NCBI GenBank assembly: GCA_937912125.1
Contig: CALDOK010000176.1
Coordinates: 1-32,051, forward strand
Length of the DNA stretch: 32,051 nucleotides
Direction: 5' to 3'
From: an uncultured Pseudomonadota bacterium
GTDB lineage: Bacteria > Myxococcota_A > UBA796 > JAFGLY01
The position numbers and the translations under genes were made by a program. Positions 16,056-24,026 of the stretch are shown piece by piece (the first letter of the stretch is position 1; the number at the start of each line of letters is the position of its first letter). Below the pieces are notes generated by a model. That model had not been told where the DNA came from, made no database searches, and was given only the letters and a program-made list of their open reading frames with translations.

Positions 16056-17461
16056 GGCGCCAGCGCGTACAGATCGGCGAGGGGGGTGGTGCGCCCCAGG
16101 TAGGTCCCCGAGCTGAAGGTCACGTCCCAGACCAGCTCGCCGCTGGGGGTGATCTCTCGCACCCGGGTGCCCGAGCCGTAGTTGTGCAGGGTGTTGCCGT
16201 TGCCCAGTCGGTGGGCCTCGCCCATGACGTTGCCGTAGATGCCCTGGCCCTCGCCGAAGCTCCACACCTGGCGCAGCAGCTGGGCGTCTTCGTCCAGGGC
16301 GTACTCCCGCACCACCGTCTCCTCGCCGCCGTCGGCGATCTTGGTGGAGACCAGCAGGGTGCCGTCGTCGGTGAAGTGGGCCCCGTGCTGCCACCAGAAC
16401 GCGGAGTCTTCCGGGTCGAAGCCCCAGGCGCCGGGCAGGTGACCGAACCAGCGGGTGGCCTGGCGGCTCTCGCGATCGATCTCCACCACGGTCTCGCTCG
16501 AGTAGAAGCTGATGAGCAGGCTGGCGCTGGGCTCGTTCCAGACCAGGGTGTTCGAGGTGCAGTACTGCTCGACCCCCAGGCCTTCCTGGAAGGGCTGGCA
16601 CGCCCAGAGGGTCTCGCGCTCGCCGCTGGGCTGCAGCTGGACGATGGAGTCGTAGGTGTCGGCGGTGGCGGCGTAGACGATGCTGTGGTCGGGCAGCTCG
16701 GTGAAGGGGTGGTGCAGGCCCGGGGTGTCGTACAGGGCCAGCTGGGTGCCGTCGATCTTGACCCGCGCCACCTGGCTCAGCGCGCCCCAGTCGAAGATGC
16801 CGTAGAAGCTGTTGTGATCGATGAGCAGGTCGGCACCGTCGTAGCTGACACGGGCGTGGATGGTGGCGCGGCCCTGGGGCGTCTCGAGGGCCCAGACCAC
16901 GCGGCCCATGCGGTCGAAGATGAAGCTCCACGAGCCCGTGGCCACACCGAAGGTGTTGATCTCCTCGATGCTGGCCAGCAGGAAGTGGGTGTCCGGGTCC
17001 AGCCGCGCCGGGTCCACTGCCAGCACCTCCATGCTGGGCACGCCGTGGGGCTGCTCGCCGGTGGTCACCAGGCCTGGGTCACCCTGCCAGCTGTACCCGT
17101 CGCCCTGGGCCAGCACTCGGTAGCCGCCCTCGACCCCGTAGGGCAGGCCCAGCAGCAGGGCCTGCTGGGGGCCCGGCTCGAGGGTGAGGGCGGGGCTGCT
17201 GTGCCAGGTCTCGCCGTCCAGGCCGTACTCGACCCACACCGTGGCGGGCTCGAGCTGCTCCCAGCTCAGGTACACCAGCGACTCGATGGTCTCGTGCAGG
17301 CGAGCCTGGACGTCCTGCAGGGGGACTACGGCGTCGAGGGGCCGGCTGTCGTCGGTGTCGGGATCGCTGTGATCTGGAGGGGGAACGATCACGGCCGGAT
17401 CGCACAGCGCGCCCAGGCTCAGCAGGGGCAGCAGCAGGGCGGTGCGAGGGAGGGAGGCCAT
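16052..17461 (-). CDS. Arylsulfotransferase-like lipoprotein, copy B
   Basis: 469 residues. The signal peptide ends at a lipobox-like LGALC (Cys20), followed by a Pro/Asp linker. An N-terminal beta-sandwich-like portion (about 50-140, with SLVYLSWEQLEPATVWVEYG) resembles a fibronectin-like fold. A propeller-like domain follows: RVVWALETPQGRATI, LLIDHNSFYGIFDWG, TPGLHHPFTELPDHSI, WQHGAHFTDDGTLLVS, HRLGNGNTLHNYGSG, VREITPSGELVWDVTF, TYLGRTTPLADLYALAP. This is the pattern of the arylsulfotransferase family. Five Cys after the lipobox are few and not heme-binding. Copy A follows with a four-base overlap; the broken copy C lies 28 bases upstream, then the cytochrome genes. Tandem duplication is evident from the near-identical C-terminal segments. 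Confidence 0.75.
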   Translation of the reverse strand: MASLPRTALLLPLLSLGALCDPAVIVPPPDHSDPDTDDSRPLDAVVPLQDVQARLHETIESLVYLSWEQLEPATVWVEYGLDGETWHSSPALTLEPGPQQALLLGLPYGVEGGYRVLAQGDGYSWQGDPGLVTTGEQPHGVPSMEVLAVDPARLDPDTHFLLASIEEINTFGVATGSWSFIFDRMGRVVWALETPQGRATIHARVSYDGADLLIDHNSFYGIFDWGALSQVARVKIDGTQLALYDTPGLHHPFTELPDHSIVYAATADTYDSIVQLQPSGERETLWACQPFQEGLGVEQYCTSNTLVWNEPSASLLISFYSSETVVEIDRESRQATRWFGHLPGAWGFDPEDSAFWWQHGAHFTDDGTLLVSTKIADGGEETVVREYALDEDAQLLRQVWSFGEGQGIYGNVMGEAHRLGNGNTLHNYGSGTRVREITPSGELVWDVTFSSGTYLGRTTPLADLYALAP

Positions 17462-17489
17462 GGGGCAGCCTATCTCGAGCCGCGGGCGC

Positions 17490-17717
17490 TCACGGCGCGA
17501 AGGCGTACAGGTCGTCGATAGGGGTGGTGCGGCCCAGGTAGGTGCCGGAGCTGAAGGTCAGGTCCCAGACCACCTCGCCCGCGGGTGTGATCTCCCGCAC
17601 CCGGGCGCCCGATCCGCAGTTGTGCAGGGTGTTGCCGTTGCCCAGCATGTGGGCATGTCGGGGTCCGGGGCGTCGGCGTCCATGGCCAGGACCTCGAGGG
17701 GGGTCGGTGAGTTCTTC
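17490..17717 (-). pseudogene. Deleted third arylsulfotransferase-like copy (C)
   Basis: Reading on the minus strand, the 3' part encodes the family C-terminus in one frame: AHMLGNGNTLHNCGSGARV, REITPAGEVVWDLTF, SSGTYLGRTTPIDDLYAFAP and a stop at 17490-17492. Just upstream, in another frame, is LEVLAMDADAPDPDM, which corresponds to copy B residues about 145-157 (MEVLAVDPARLDPDT). The two are fused near 17655-17670. About 255 codons of the middle, plus the N-terminus and signal, are missing, and the fusion is out of frame. It abuts the stop of the five-heme cytochrome gene. It therefore looks like a dead copy from an original set of three tandem genes. Confidence 0.8.
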
Positions 17718-19334
17718 TCAGTCCGTGGTGGGCTGGGCCTCCGCCTGCGCCACCTGCAGCGTCGCGCTGGCCAGGGGCGTGCTCGAGGCGTGGGCCAGAT
17801 CTTCGTAGTACCCGACCCAGCGGTTGGTCTCGAGGGCGTCCACCGCGCCCAGGTTGTGGGCCCAGCGGTAGCCGATGGGCTGGTAGAGCAGCTGCACCGT
17901 GACCTCGACGGGACCCTCGGTCTCGCCAAGGGCCACCCGGTAGATCACGTGATCGTTCCCCGCCACGAAGTCGGGGTCGTCCTTCGCCGCCCCGTTCACG
18001 GCGATGTCGGCGTGGGCGGTGCTGGCGTCGAAGCCGGCGGGCAGCAGGCGGTTGTCTTTGATGTACTGGGTGGCGGTGAGCAGCCCGGTGGTGACCGCGC
18101 CGCTGGGGTCCGCCAGGATGGGCTCCCAGATCTGCACCTGGTCGGGGCTGTCGATGCTGATGTAGTGCGGCTCGTAGGTCGAGCCGTCGGCGTCGTTGTC
18201 GTTGCCGGCGATGCTGCCGTCGGGCTGGATGGCGCCGGACTCGAAGATCACCGTCCCCGCGGTGTCCGTCACCGCCACGTGCAGCCAGACCCGCCGGGAC
18301 GGGTAGGCGGTGGGCAGCTTGTGGCCCGCCAGGTTCTGCACGCTCACGCCCAGCTCGAGGCTGCCTTCGACGATGGCGCCGTCCACCGCCATGGTGGCGG
18401 TCTTGGTGGCCAGGTTCTCCACGGCGCTGGCGGCGGTGGCTTCCTGCTCCTGGGCGCTGGCCTTCACGCCCTGGGCCGCGGCGTTGACCGCCAGCACCCG
18501 GGGCATGAAGAAGTTGCCGCCGCGGAAGACGTGCTGGTTGAACGCCGGGTGCTCCTTGGGCAGCACCGAGCTGATGGCCGCGGTGCCCGCTTCGGGCATG
18601 TGGCAGTCCTGGCAGCTCTGCTGGCCGGGGTAGCTGGAGTGCTTCCACTCCAGGTAGGGCACCTGCTCAGGGAGTTCGCCGGTGACCTCGCCGTCGGGTC
18701 CGTAGGCGTGGGTGTACAGGGTGTGGCAGCTGCCGCAGAAGTCAGCGCTCTGCACGTGGCTGCCCATGTGAGGGTCGAAGCCGCTCGAGCTGCGCATGAC
18801 CCGCTGGCGGCCCGGGTCGGTCTCCACAGGGCCGTGCACCTTCTTGGCTTGGGGATCGATGACGAACTGGCCGGTGAAGGAGCTGGTGTCCCCCAGGCCC
18901 TCTTCGGTGATCTGGTGGCAGACCGCGCAGCTCACACCGTCGGCGGCGAAGCTGGCCTCGGGGCCCGGCATCACCGCGCCGTCGGGGATGTTCGCCAGCA
19001 CCTGGCCCTGCTCACCCGCCAGCTTGGCGCCGTAGCGCATCATGGGCATGTGGCAGGTGGAGCACTTGTCCTCGATGGCTCCCTGGTGCTGGGGGTGGTC
19101 GCTGACCTCCCGGCGCACGGCGGCGTGCCAGTAGGGATCCCGGGCGGCGTTGGCCATCATGGATGAGCGCCAGTCCACGCCGATGCTGAGATCGCTGCCG
19201 TCTGAGGCGCTCATGCCGTTGTGGCAGGCCAGGCAGCGGTCGTTCTGTTCGAAGACAGCGGCGGGATCGCCGGCGAGGGCGGTGGCGGGGAGGCCCAACA
19301 GGGCCAGGGCGGAGAAGAAGATCGTGCTGTTCAT
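17718..19334 (-). CDS. Periplasmic five-heme c-type cytochrome
   Basis: 538 residues with a clear signal peptide (MNSTIFFSALALLGLPATALA, cleavage before GDPAAV). Five CxxCH heme-attachment motifs occur: CLACH (34-38), CSTCH (about 90), CAVCH (about 138), CGSCH (about 201) and CQDCH (about 244). Several extra His residues nearby (HPQHQG, HMPMM, HTLYTH, HMPEAG) could be distal ligands. The C-terminal 250 residues have no heme motif and look beta-rich (GSLELGVSVQNLAGHKLPTA; WLHVAVTD), a domain that often follows the heme part in such proteins. The likely role is electron transfer or redox catalysis in the periplasm. The ATG at 19334 is two bases after the preceding stop; an ATG nine bases earlier is possible. 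It sits between a monoheme cytochrome and the arylsulfotransferase-like genes. Confidence 0.88.
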   Translation of the reverse strand: MNSTIFFSALALLGLPATALAGDPAAVFEQNDRCLACHNGMSASDGSDLSIGVDWRSSMMANAARDPYWHAAVRREVSDHPQHQGAIEDKCSTCHMPMMRYGAKLAGEQGQVLANIPDGAVMPGPEASFAADGVSCAVCHQITEEGLGDTSSFTGQFVIDPQAKKVHGPVETDPGRQRVMRSSSGFDPHMGSHVQSADFCGSCHTLYTHAYGPDGEVTGELPEQVPYLEWKHSSYPGQQSCQDCHMPEAGTAAISSVLPKEHPAFNQHVFRGGNFFMPRVLAVNAAAQGVKASAQEQEATAASAVENLATKTATMAVDGAIVEGSLELGVSVQNLAGHKLPTAYPSRRVWLHVAVTDTAGTVIFESGAIQPDGSIAGNDNDADGSTYEPHYISIDSPDQVQIWEPILADPSGAVTTGLLTATQYIKDNRLLPAGFDASTAHADIAVNGAAKDDPDFVAGNDHVIYRVALGETEGPVEVTVQLLYQPIGYRWAHNLGAVDALETNRWVGYYEDLAHASSTPLASATLQVAQAEAQPTTD

Positions 19335-19336
19335 GG

Positions 19337-20461
19337 CTACCATCCGTCCAAGAAGCCGCCGTCGTACCAGTCCCACAGCAGGGTCAGGCGACCCTCCACG
19401 CCGGCTGGATCGAAGTCGGTCACGGGGATCTTGGCCCCCGCCACCAGCATGATGTGCTGGCGCTGGTTGAGGGTCACGTGGAGCTGGGGCGCCACCGCCC
19501 AGCTGGGGGTGGCGTCGTCCTCGAGTTCGTAGGTGCCGTGCACCCCCACCATGGGGGAGTACACCCGGCCGTAGTCTCCCACCGTGAAGCTGCGCCCCAG
19601 GGCCGCGCGCCACAGCAATTCCTGGTTGTGGTCGGCCACCAGAGGGATCTCGGCGCCGGCCTGGGTGTGCAGGAAGAAGTCGGCCGGCAGGATCTGGCCC
19701 CAGGCCAGGAAGGGCTCGGCCACGGTGTAGCCCTTGCCCAGGCCCCGCTCCGGGTTGCCCACCGGGAGGATGATCTCGCCCACGATGGAGACGATGGATC
19801 CGCTGTCCAGGTTCTTCACCAGCACCCGCTTGGCCGCCAGGGCCACGTCGCCGATGCCGGTGACCGGGCCGTCGGTGCCCTCCATGGTCTTCCAGGGGAT
19901 CTTGATCTCCCAGTTGTTCCGGGTGCCGAAGCGCTGCTCGTAGGTGAGCGCCGCCGAGGTGTCCAAGGAGCCGTCGGTGGCGGAGTCGACCGTGACCACC
20001 ACCTCGTCCTCGATGTAGGCCTTGGCGGTCCACATGGGCCGGGGCAGGTTGAACTCACCCCGGGGGTAGCGCTCGGGTTCTTCGCAGAACCCGTAGACGT
20101 GCTCGAGGGCCAGCCGCGTCTCTTCGGCGCTCAGGGCGTCGCCGAAGGCCGGCATGATGGGGGAGAAGCCCCGAACGGGCCCCCCGTGGGCGGCGACACG
20201 GGCCCAGTCGGCCTTGGGCTCCCGGGATGTGAAGTCGCAGTCAGTGAGGTCCGGCAGGGGCACGTCGAAGCCCACCGTGGGCTGCGGGTTGCCTCGACCG
20301 TCGGCGCCGTGGCAGGCGGCGCAGCTGGCCTCGAACACAGCGCGCCCATCGGGGGCGGCGTCGCCGCCGGGTTGAGCCCCGACGGGGTTGGCGGCTGCGA
20401 GCGCCAGTGCCGTCGCGCAGGCCAGGCCGGCGAGCATGTGGGACTTCTGGGCTGGGGGCAT
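19337..20461 (-). CDS. Cytochrome c domain fused to a beta-rich, porin-like C-terminal domain
   Basis: 374 residues with a signal peptide (cleavage near Gln30, VGAQ-PGG). A class I cytochrome c domain follows: SCAACHGADGRGNP (heme Cys47/Cys50, His51), ending with FSPIMPAFGDALSAEE, whose Met is the expected axial ligand. From about residue 130 to the end the sequence alternates polar and hydrophobic residues in strands separated by Gly/Asp turns and ends in an aromatic residue (WDWYDGGFLDGW), as outer-membrane beta-barrels do. This suggests a cytochrome attached to an outer-membrane barrel or barrel-like sheet. The ATG at 20461 was chosen because GAGAGG lies about 7-12 bases upstream and the signal peptide begins there; the earlier ATG at 20512 lies in the AT-rich promoter. 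It heads the minus-strand block. Confidence 0.8.
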   Translation of the reverse strand: MPPAQKSHMLAGLACATALALAAANPVGAQPGGDAAPDGRAVFEASCAACHGADGRGNPQPTVGFDVPLPDLTDCDFTSREPKADWARVAAHGGPVRGFSPIMPAFGDALSAEETRLALEHVYGFCEEPERYPRGEFNLPRPMWTAKAYIEDEVVVTVDSATDGSLDTSAALTYEQRFGTRNNWEIKIPWKTMEGTDGPVTGIGDVALAAKRVLVKNLDSGSIVSIVGEIILPVGNPERGLGKGYTVAEPFLAWGQILPADFFLHTQAGAEIPLVADHNQELLWRAALGRSFTVGDYGRVYSPMVGVHGTYELEDDATPSWAVAPQLHVTLNQRQHIMLVAGAKIPVTDFDPAGVEGRLTLLWDWYDGGFLDGW

Positions 20462-20523
20462 CCTGACCTCTCGGGTGATCTTTCGGTGCTCTTTATACCT
20501 TCCTTCCATCAAAATAGAGAATT

Positions 20524-20543
20524 TCGAATATTTCGGTATTCGA
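20524..20543 (-). promoter_or_regulatory. Candidate operator of the cytochrome/arylsulfotransferase-like block
   Basis: TCGAATA (20524-20530), a six-base spacer TTTCGG, then the exact reverse complement TATTCGA (20537-20543). It sits 63 bases upstream of the cytochrome ATG and about 27 bases upstream of a TATAAA box (20497-20492, minus strand), just beyond where a -35 element would lie, so an activator or repressor dimer could bind. Which regulator family is unknown, and no regulator gene is in the window. Confidence 0.5.
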
Positions 20544-20745
20544 GATCCTCCGCCTTGTAGGTGGTGCCTGGTCCCATTCTGTTTTTCGTCGGGGCGGCGT
20601 CTGCCGTCGCGGCGGGCGCGCGGAAGAGGACAATGCGCCCGCCGGCGAGGGCGGGACTGCGCGAGGACCCCGGATCGTTGTCCTGCGTTGCTTCAGGGGG
20701 TCGATGTCGTCCACGGCCCGATCTTCGAGGATGGCGGCATCTTGT

Positions 20746-20761
20746 ACCCTGCCTACAGGGT
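20746..20761. promoter_or_regulatory. Short inverted repeat upstream of MopE-like lipoprotein gene
   Basis: ACCCTG and CAGGGT around a four-base CCTA spacer, 54 bases before the ATG at 20815. It may be an operator or a hairpin in the leader. A similar TACCCT/AGGGTA pair occurs in each unit of the tandem repeat at 31913-32051. Confidence 0.3.
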
Positions 20762-20814
20762 GGAGGAGGGGCCTGGCGAGTATGATGGCCGGAGTGCCTT
20801 GCACGGGAGTCCCC

Positions 20815-22863
20815 ATGTCCGCTCGCCTGATCGCCCTGGTCCCTCTGCTGTTCGCGCTGGGCTGCCCCGCCCCCGACGACAAGCCCGACGACACCGGATC
20901 GGTCCCTGCGGACTGCGGGGACGGCGTCGATGCCGACGGCGATGGCTTCTGCGAGGTCGAGGACTGCGACGACAGCGACCCCCAGATCAACCCGGGCGTG
21001 GTCGAGGAGACCATGGTCCCCGACGACCTGGACAACGACTGCGACGGGATCGTGGACGAGTGTAGCGACAGTGATCCCTCCATCACCTGGCACGCCGAGG
21101 AGGTCTGCGATGGCATCGACAACGACTGCGACGGCGCCATCGATGAGGACCTGGGCGAGACCTGGTACCCGGATCTGGACGGCGACGGCTATGGCGACGC
21201 CAGCCAGCCCACCTCCAGCTGCGATCCGGACGCCAGCCTGGTGGCCGACGGCAGCGACTGCGACGACACCGATGGCGCCGTACACCCCGGCGCCCCGGAG
21301 CAGTGCAACGGCGTGGACGACGACTGCGACAGCACCACCCGCGAAGACGGGCTGGTGAGCATCCTGGGGGTCGGCAACCAGGACGGCCTGCAGGACGCCC
21401 TGAGCGGCGTGGACGAGGGCGGCACGGTCTATGTCTGCCCCGGCACCTGGGAAGGCGCCTTCACCATCGCCCGGGGCCTGACCCTCGAGGCCCCGTTCGG
21501 TGCGGATCTCACCGCATTGGTGGGGGACGGGACGGCCTCGGTGCTCAACGTGCACGCTGGAGAGGTCACCATCCGAGGCTTCACCATCAGCGGCGGCGTG
21601 GGCACCGACATCTCCACCGACAGCGAGACCCTGGGCGGGGGTGGCGTGCTGGGCTGGACCGCCGACGAGCTGATCATCGAGGACTGCGTGATCACGGGCA
21701 ACGAAGCCGACTTCGGTGGCGGGATCGTCGGCCCCTCCGAGGGCCTGCTCACCGTGCGGCGCAGCACCGTCTCGAGCAACCACGCCAGCGCCTACGGGGG
21801 CGGGATCTACGTGTTGGAGGGCGACCTGGAAGAGGTGGAGCTGTCCGACAACAGCTGCGCCGCCAGCGGCGGCGCCATCTACCACTACCAGAACACGCTC
21901 ACGCTCACGGACTGCAGCATCACCGACAACGCGGCGAACTACGGCGGCGGGATCCGTGCCTTCGAGGACAGCATCGAGGCCAGCGGGACCCTGGTGGAGG
22001 GCAACCAGGCCGAGTACGGCGGCGGGCTGTACATGCGCAACGACGCGACGGCCAGCGGCCTCGAGATCCAGGGCAACACGGGCGACCGGGGCGCCGGCGT
22101 GTACTGCCGGGAGGACTGCACCCTGCTGGACAGCACGGTCCAGGCCAACGTGGCCACCAGCTACGGCGGCGGCATGATGTGCACCGACGGTGTGGCCGTG
22201 GTGCAGCGGGTCACCATCAGCGACAGCGAGGCCAGCGGCGGCGCCGGTGTGCTCTTGGACAGCTGTGATCTGCAGCTCGAGACCGTGACCATCTCTGGCG
22301 GGGCCGCGGGCTACGGCGCCGGGGTGTACCTGGTGGACTCCCAGGTGGACGCCGCTGCGGACGTGTTCGTCACCGCCAACGTGGCCGAGACCGCGGGCGG
22401 AGGGGCCTATTTCTACTCCAACAGCAGCTGGGACGGCGGCACCGTGCAGGGCAACAGCGCCGACTCTGGCGGCGGGCTGTACCTGTACGGCATCGGCGTG
22501 CTCGACGGGATCACCGTCCAGGGCAACAGCGCCACCGAGTGGGGTGGAGGCATGATGGTGGTGTCCGAGTCCGATCTGCAGGACGTTGTGCTGGACGGCA
22601 ACGACGCCAACTACGGCGGCGGGCTGTACGTCTACGGCACCGGGTCCATCCGCATGGACGGGGCCACGGTCACCAACAATCAGGCCGTGGAGCGCGGCGG
22701 CGGAGTGCGGGTCTCGGCGGGCATCCTGGCCATCACGACCTCGGACTTCGGAGGCAGCAAGGCCGACAATGCCCCGGACGACATCTACGCGGGCGGTGCC
22801 GCCTACACGGGGCTCGAGATCGTGGAGAGCCTGACCTGCGTGGGGTCGGAGGGGTGTAGCTAG
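20815..22863 (+). CDS. Lipoprotein with MopE-type metal-binding repeats and a parallel beta-helix
   Basis: 682 residues. The signal ends in lipobox ALGC (Cys16), then PAPDDKPDDTGS. Residues about 25-185 contain repeated Asp-rich motifs of the 'putative metal-binding' MopE type: DADGDGFCEVEDCDDSDP, DLDNDCDGIVDE, GIDNDCDGAIDED, DLDGDGYGD, DCDDTDGAVHPGAPEQCNGV. These bind Ca or other divalent ions, and MopE itself is a copper-linked surface protein. Residues about 200-660 are a right-handed beta-helix with many rungs showing N.A.YGGG(I/L)Y (for example NQAEYGGGLYMRN, NDANYGGGLYVYG), as in polymorphic outer-membrane proteins and adhesins. A surface binding or structural role is likely. The ATG at 20815 gives a proper lipoprotein signal; earlier in-frame ATGs do not. 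Divergent from the cytochrome block. Confidence 0.85.
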   Translation: MSARLIALVPLLFALGCPAPDDKPDDTGSVPADCGDGVDADGDGFCEVEDCDDSDPQINPGVVEETMVPDDLDNDCDGIVDECSDSDPSITWHAEEVCDGIDNDCDGAIDEDLGETWYPDLDGDGYGDASQPTSSCDPDASLVADGSDCDDTDGAVHPGAPEQCNGVDDDCDSTTREDGLVSILGVGNQDGLQDALSGVDEGGTVYVCPGTWEGAFTIARGLTLEAPFGADLTALVGDGTASVLNVHAGEVTIRGFTISGGVGTDISTDSETLGGGGVLGWTADELIIEDCVITGNEADFGGGIVGPSEGLLTVRRSTVSSNHASAYGGGIYVLEGDLEEVELSDNSCAASGGAIYHYQNTLTLTDCSITDNAANYGGGIRAFEDSIEASGTLVEGNQAEYGGGLYMRNDATASGLEIQGNTGDRGAGVYCREDCTLLDSTVQANVATSYGGGMMCTDGVAVVQRVTISDSEASGGAGVLLDSCDLQLETVTISGGAAGYGAGVYLVDSQVDAAADVFVTANVAETAGGGAYFYSNSSWDGGTVQGNSADSGGGLYLYGIGVLDGITVQGNSATEWGGGMMVVSESDLQDVVLDGNDANYGGGLYVYGTGSIRMDGATVTNNQAVERGGGVRVSAGILAITTSDFGGSKADNAPDDIYAGGAAYTGLEIVESLTCVGSEGCS

Positions 22864-22970
22864 CTCTTGGCGCGCCGGGGTCATCCCGGGGTCACAGGCA
22901 AGGAATCCCCTGCGGGTGGCTCCATCTCAGGGTATCTACGCGGCGTCTTCATCACTCCAAAGGGAGAATC

Positions 22971-23966
22971 ATGCGTTTCCTCGTCCTCTCCTCCGCTCTG
23001 CTCCTGGCTGGCTGCGCCACCGACCTCTCCGGCCTCGAGGTGCTCGAGGGCACCGGCAGCGATGTCGAAGGCAAGATCTTCGGCGGCTCCCCGCCCAACG
23101 CCCCCGAGCACCAGGCGGTGGTGTCCCTGCACACGCTGTCCCGCGGCGGCCGCTACGTCAGCGTCTCGCCGTTCTGCAGCGGCACGCTGATCGCCGAGGA
23201 CATCGTCCTCACCGCCGGCCACTGCCTGGAAGGCACCGCCGCGAGCAAGGTCGCCATCTACGTGGGCGACGACCCCTCGGTCGATCTGGTCGGCAACATC
23301 TACGCCGTCTCCGAGGTCATGGTCCACCCGTCCTACGACAGCCGGACCATCCGCAACGACATCGCCCTGATGCGGCTGGCCACCCAGGTCACCTCCGTCA
23401 CCCCGGTGCCCAACCTGCCGGCGTCCGAGGGCCTCACCAGCGCCGATCTCGGCGCCACCATCAACTTCGCCGGCTTCGGCACCACCGAGAGCGGCACCAG
23501 CGGCGTGAAGCTGCAGGTGGATGGCACCATCGACGCTGCGGGCTGCGGCGTGTCCGGCTGCCCCTCCGCGGGCGACACCGCCACTCAGTTCTCCTACGCC
23601 CAGCCCCACACGGGCCCCTGCTTCGGTGACTCTGGCGGCCCGGCCTTCATCACCCGCACCAGCGGTGTCTACGTGGCCGGCCTGACCTCCTACGGCGACT
23701 CCGCCTGCGCTGTCTACGGCGTCTCTACCCGCACCGACGCCTTCGATAGCTTCATCGACGCCTTCATGGGCACCAGCTCCGTGGACACCGGCCTCCCCCC
23801 GGTCACCGGCGACTGTGGCAACGGCGTCTGCGACGAGGGTGAGAGCTGCGACGGGCGCGACAGCACCACCGCCTGTGCCGACGACTGCGCTGGCGTGACC
23901 GGCGGCAAGCCCAGCAAGCGCTACTGCGAAGTCGGCAGCAGCTGCGAAGGCGCTGGCTGTCCCTAG
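22971..23966 (+). CDS. Trypsin-like (S1) serine protease lipoprotein with Cys-rich tail
   Basis: 331 residues. Lipobox LLAGC (Cys15). After a propeptide-like stretch comes KIFGGSPPNAPEHQAVVSL, the usual activation-site region (IxGG). The catalytic triad is complete: His84 (LTAGHC), Asp130 (NDIALMRL) and Ser221 (GPCFGDSGGPAF). The C-terminal 60 residues have a Thr/Pro linker and a Cys-rich module (CGNGVCDEGESCDGR, DDCAG, CEVGSSCEGAGC) of the type that ends many secreted proteins in Myxococcota-like bacteria; it may aid sorting or anchoring. AGGGAG precedes the ATG by five bases. The beta-helix gene lies 107 bases upstream on the same strand. A GCGG/UUCG hairpin follows the stop. Confidence 0.93.
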   Translation: MRFLVLSSALLLAGCATDLSGLEVLEGTGSDVEGKIFGGSPPNAPEHQAVVSLHTLSRGGRYVSVSPFCSGTLIAEDIVLTAGHCLEGTAASKVAIYVGDDPSVDLVGNIYAVSEVMVHPSYDSRTIRNDIALMRLATQVTSVTPVPNLPASEGLTSADLGATINFAGFGTTESGTSGVKLQVDGTIDAAGCGVSGCPSAGDTATQFSYAQPHTGPCFGDSGGPAFITRTSGVYVAGLTSYGDSACAVYGVSTRTDAFDSFIDAFMGTSSVDTGLPPVTGDCGNGVCDEGESCDGRDSTTACADDCAGVTGGKPSKRYCEVGSSCEGAGCP

Positions 23967-23989
23967 ATCTTCGGCTTCCAGACTCTGAT

Positions 23990-24011
23990 GCGGGCGCCTT
24001 CGGGCGTCCGC
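23990..24011. terminator. UUCG-loop hairpin between convergent genes
   Basis: GCGGGCGCC (23990-23998), loop TTCG, GGCGTCCGC (24003-24011): nine pairs including one G-U. The loop closes with C(UUCG)G, an especially stable tetraloop. It begins 24 bases after the protease stop and ends 15 bases before the stop of the convergent hydrolase gene. No T-tract follows on either strand, so the role as a bidirectional terminator or mRNA-stabilising stem is inferred. Confidence 0.55.
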
Positions 24012-24026
24012 TGCTGCTTCAGGCCC

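Larger units (their letters stand above)
20462..20814. other. Divergent intergenic region (353 bp) with AT-rich pocket
   Basis: No gene is supported here. Bases about 20490-20545 are markedly AT-rich against a background near 70% GC, and hold a TATAAA box read on the minus strand (20497-20492) and the inverted repeat at 20524-20543. The half nearer the plus-strand lipoprotein is GC-rich and holds the ACCCTG/CAGGGT inverted repeat at 20746-20761. Open frames crossing this stretch have no ribosome site and look accidental. Confidence 0.6.

Noticed and set aside
20501-20512. ATG at 20512 as start of the cytochrome gene
   Set aside because: It lies within the AT-rich promoter, gives a charged leader before the signal peptide, and has no ribosome site, unlike the ATG at 20461.
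20509-22884. 791-codon minus-strand open frame opposite the beta-helix lipoprotein
   Set aside because: Low-complexity Val/His/Ala/Gly composition; it is antisense to a well-supported lipoprotein with signal and repeat motifs.
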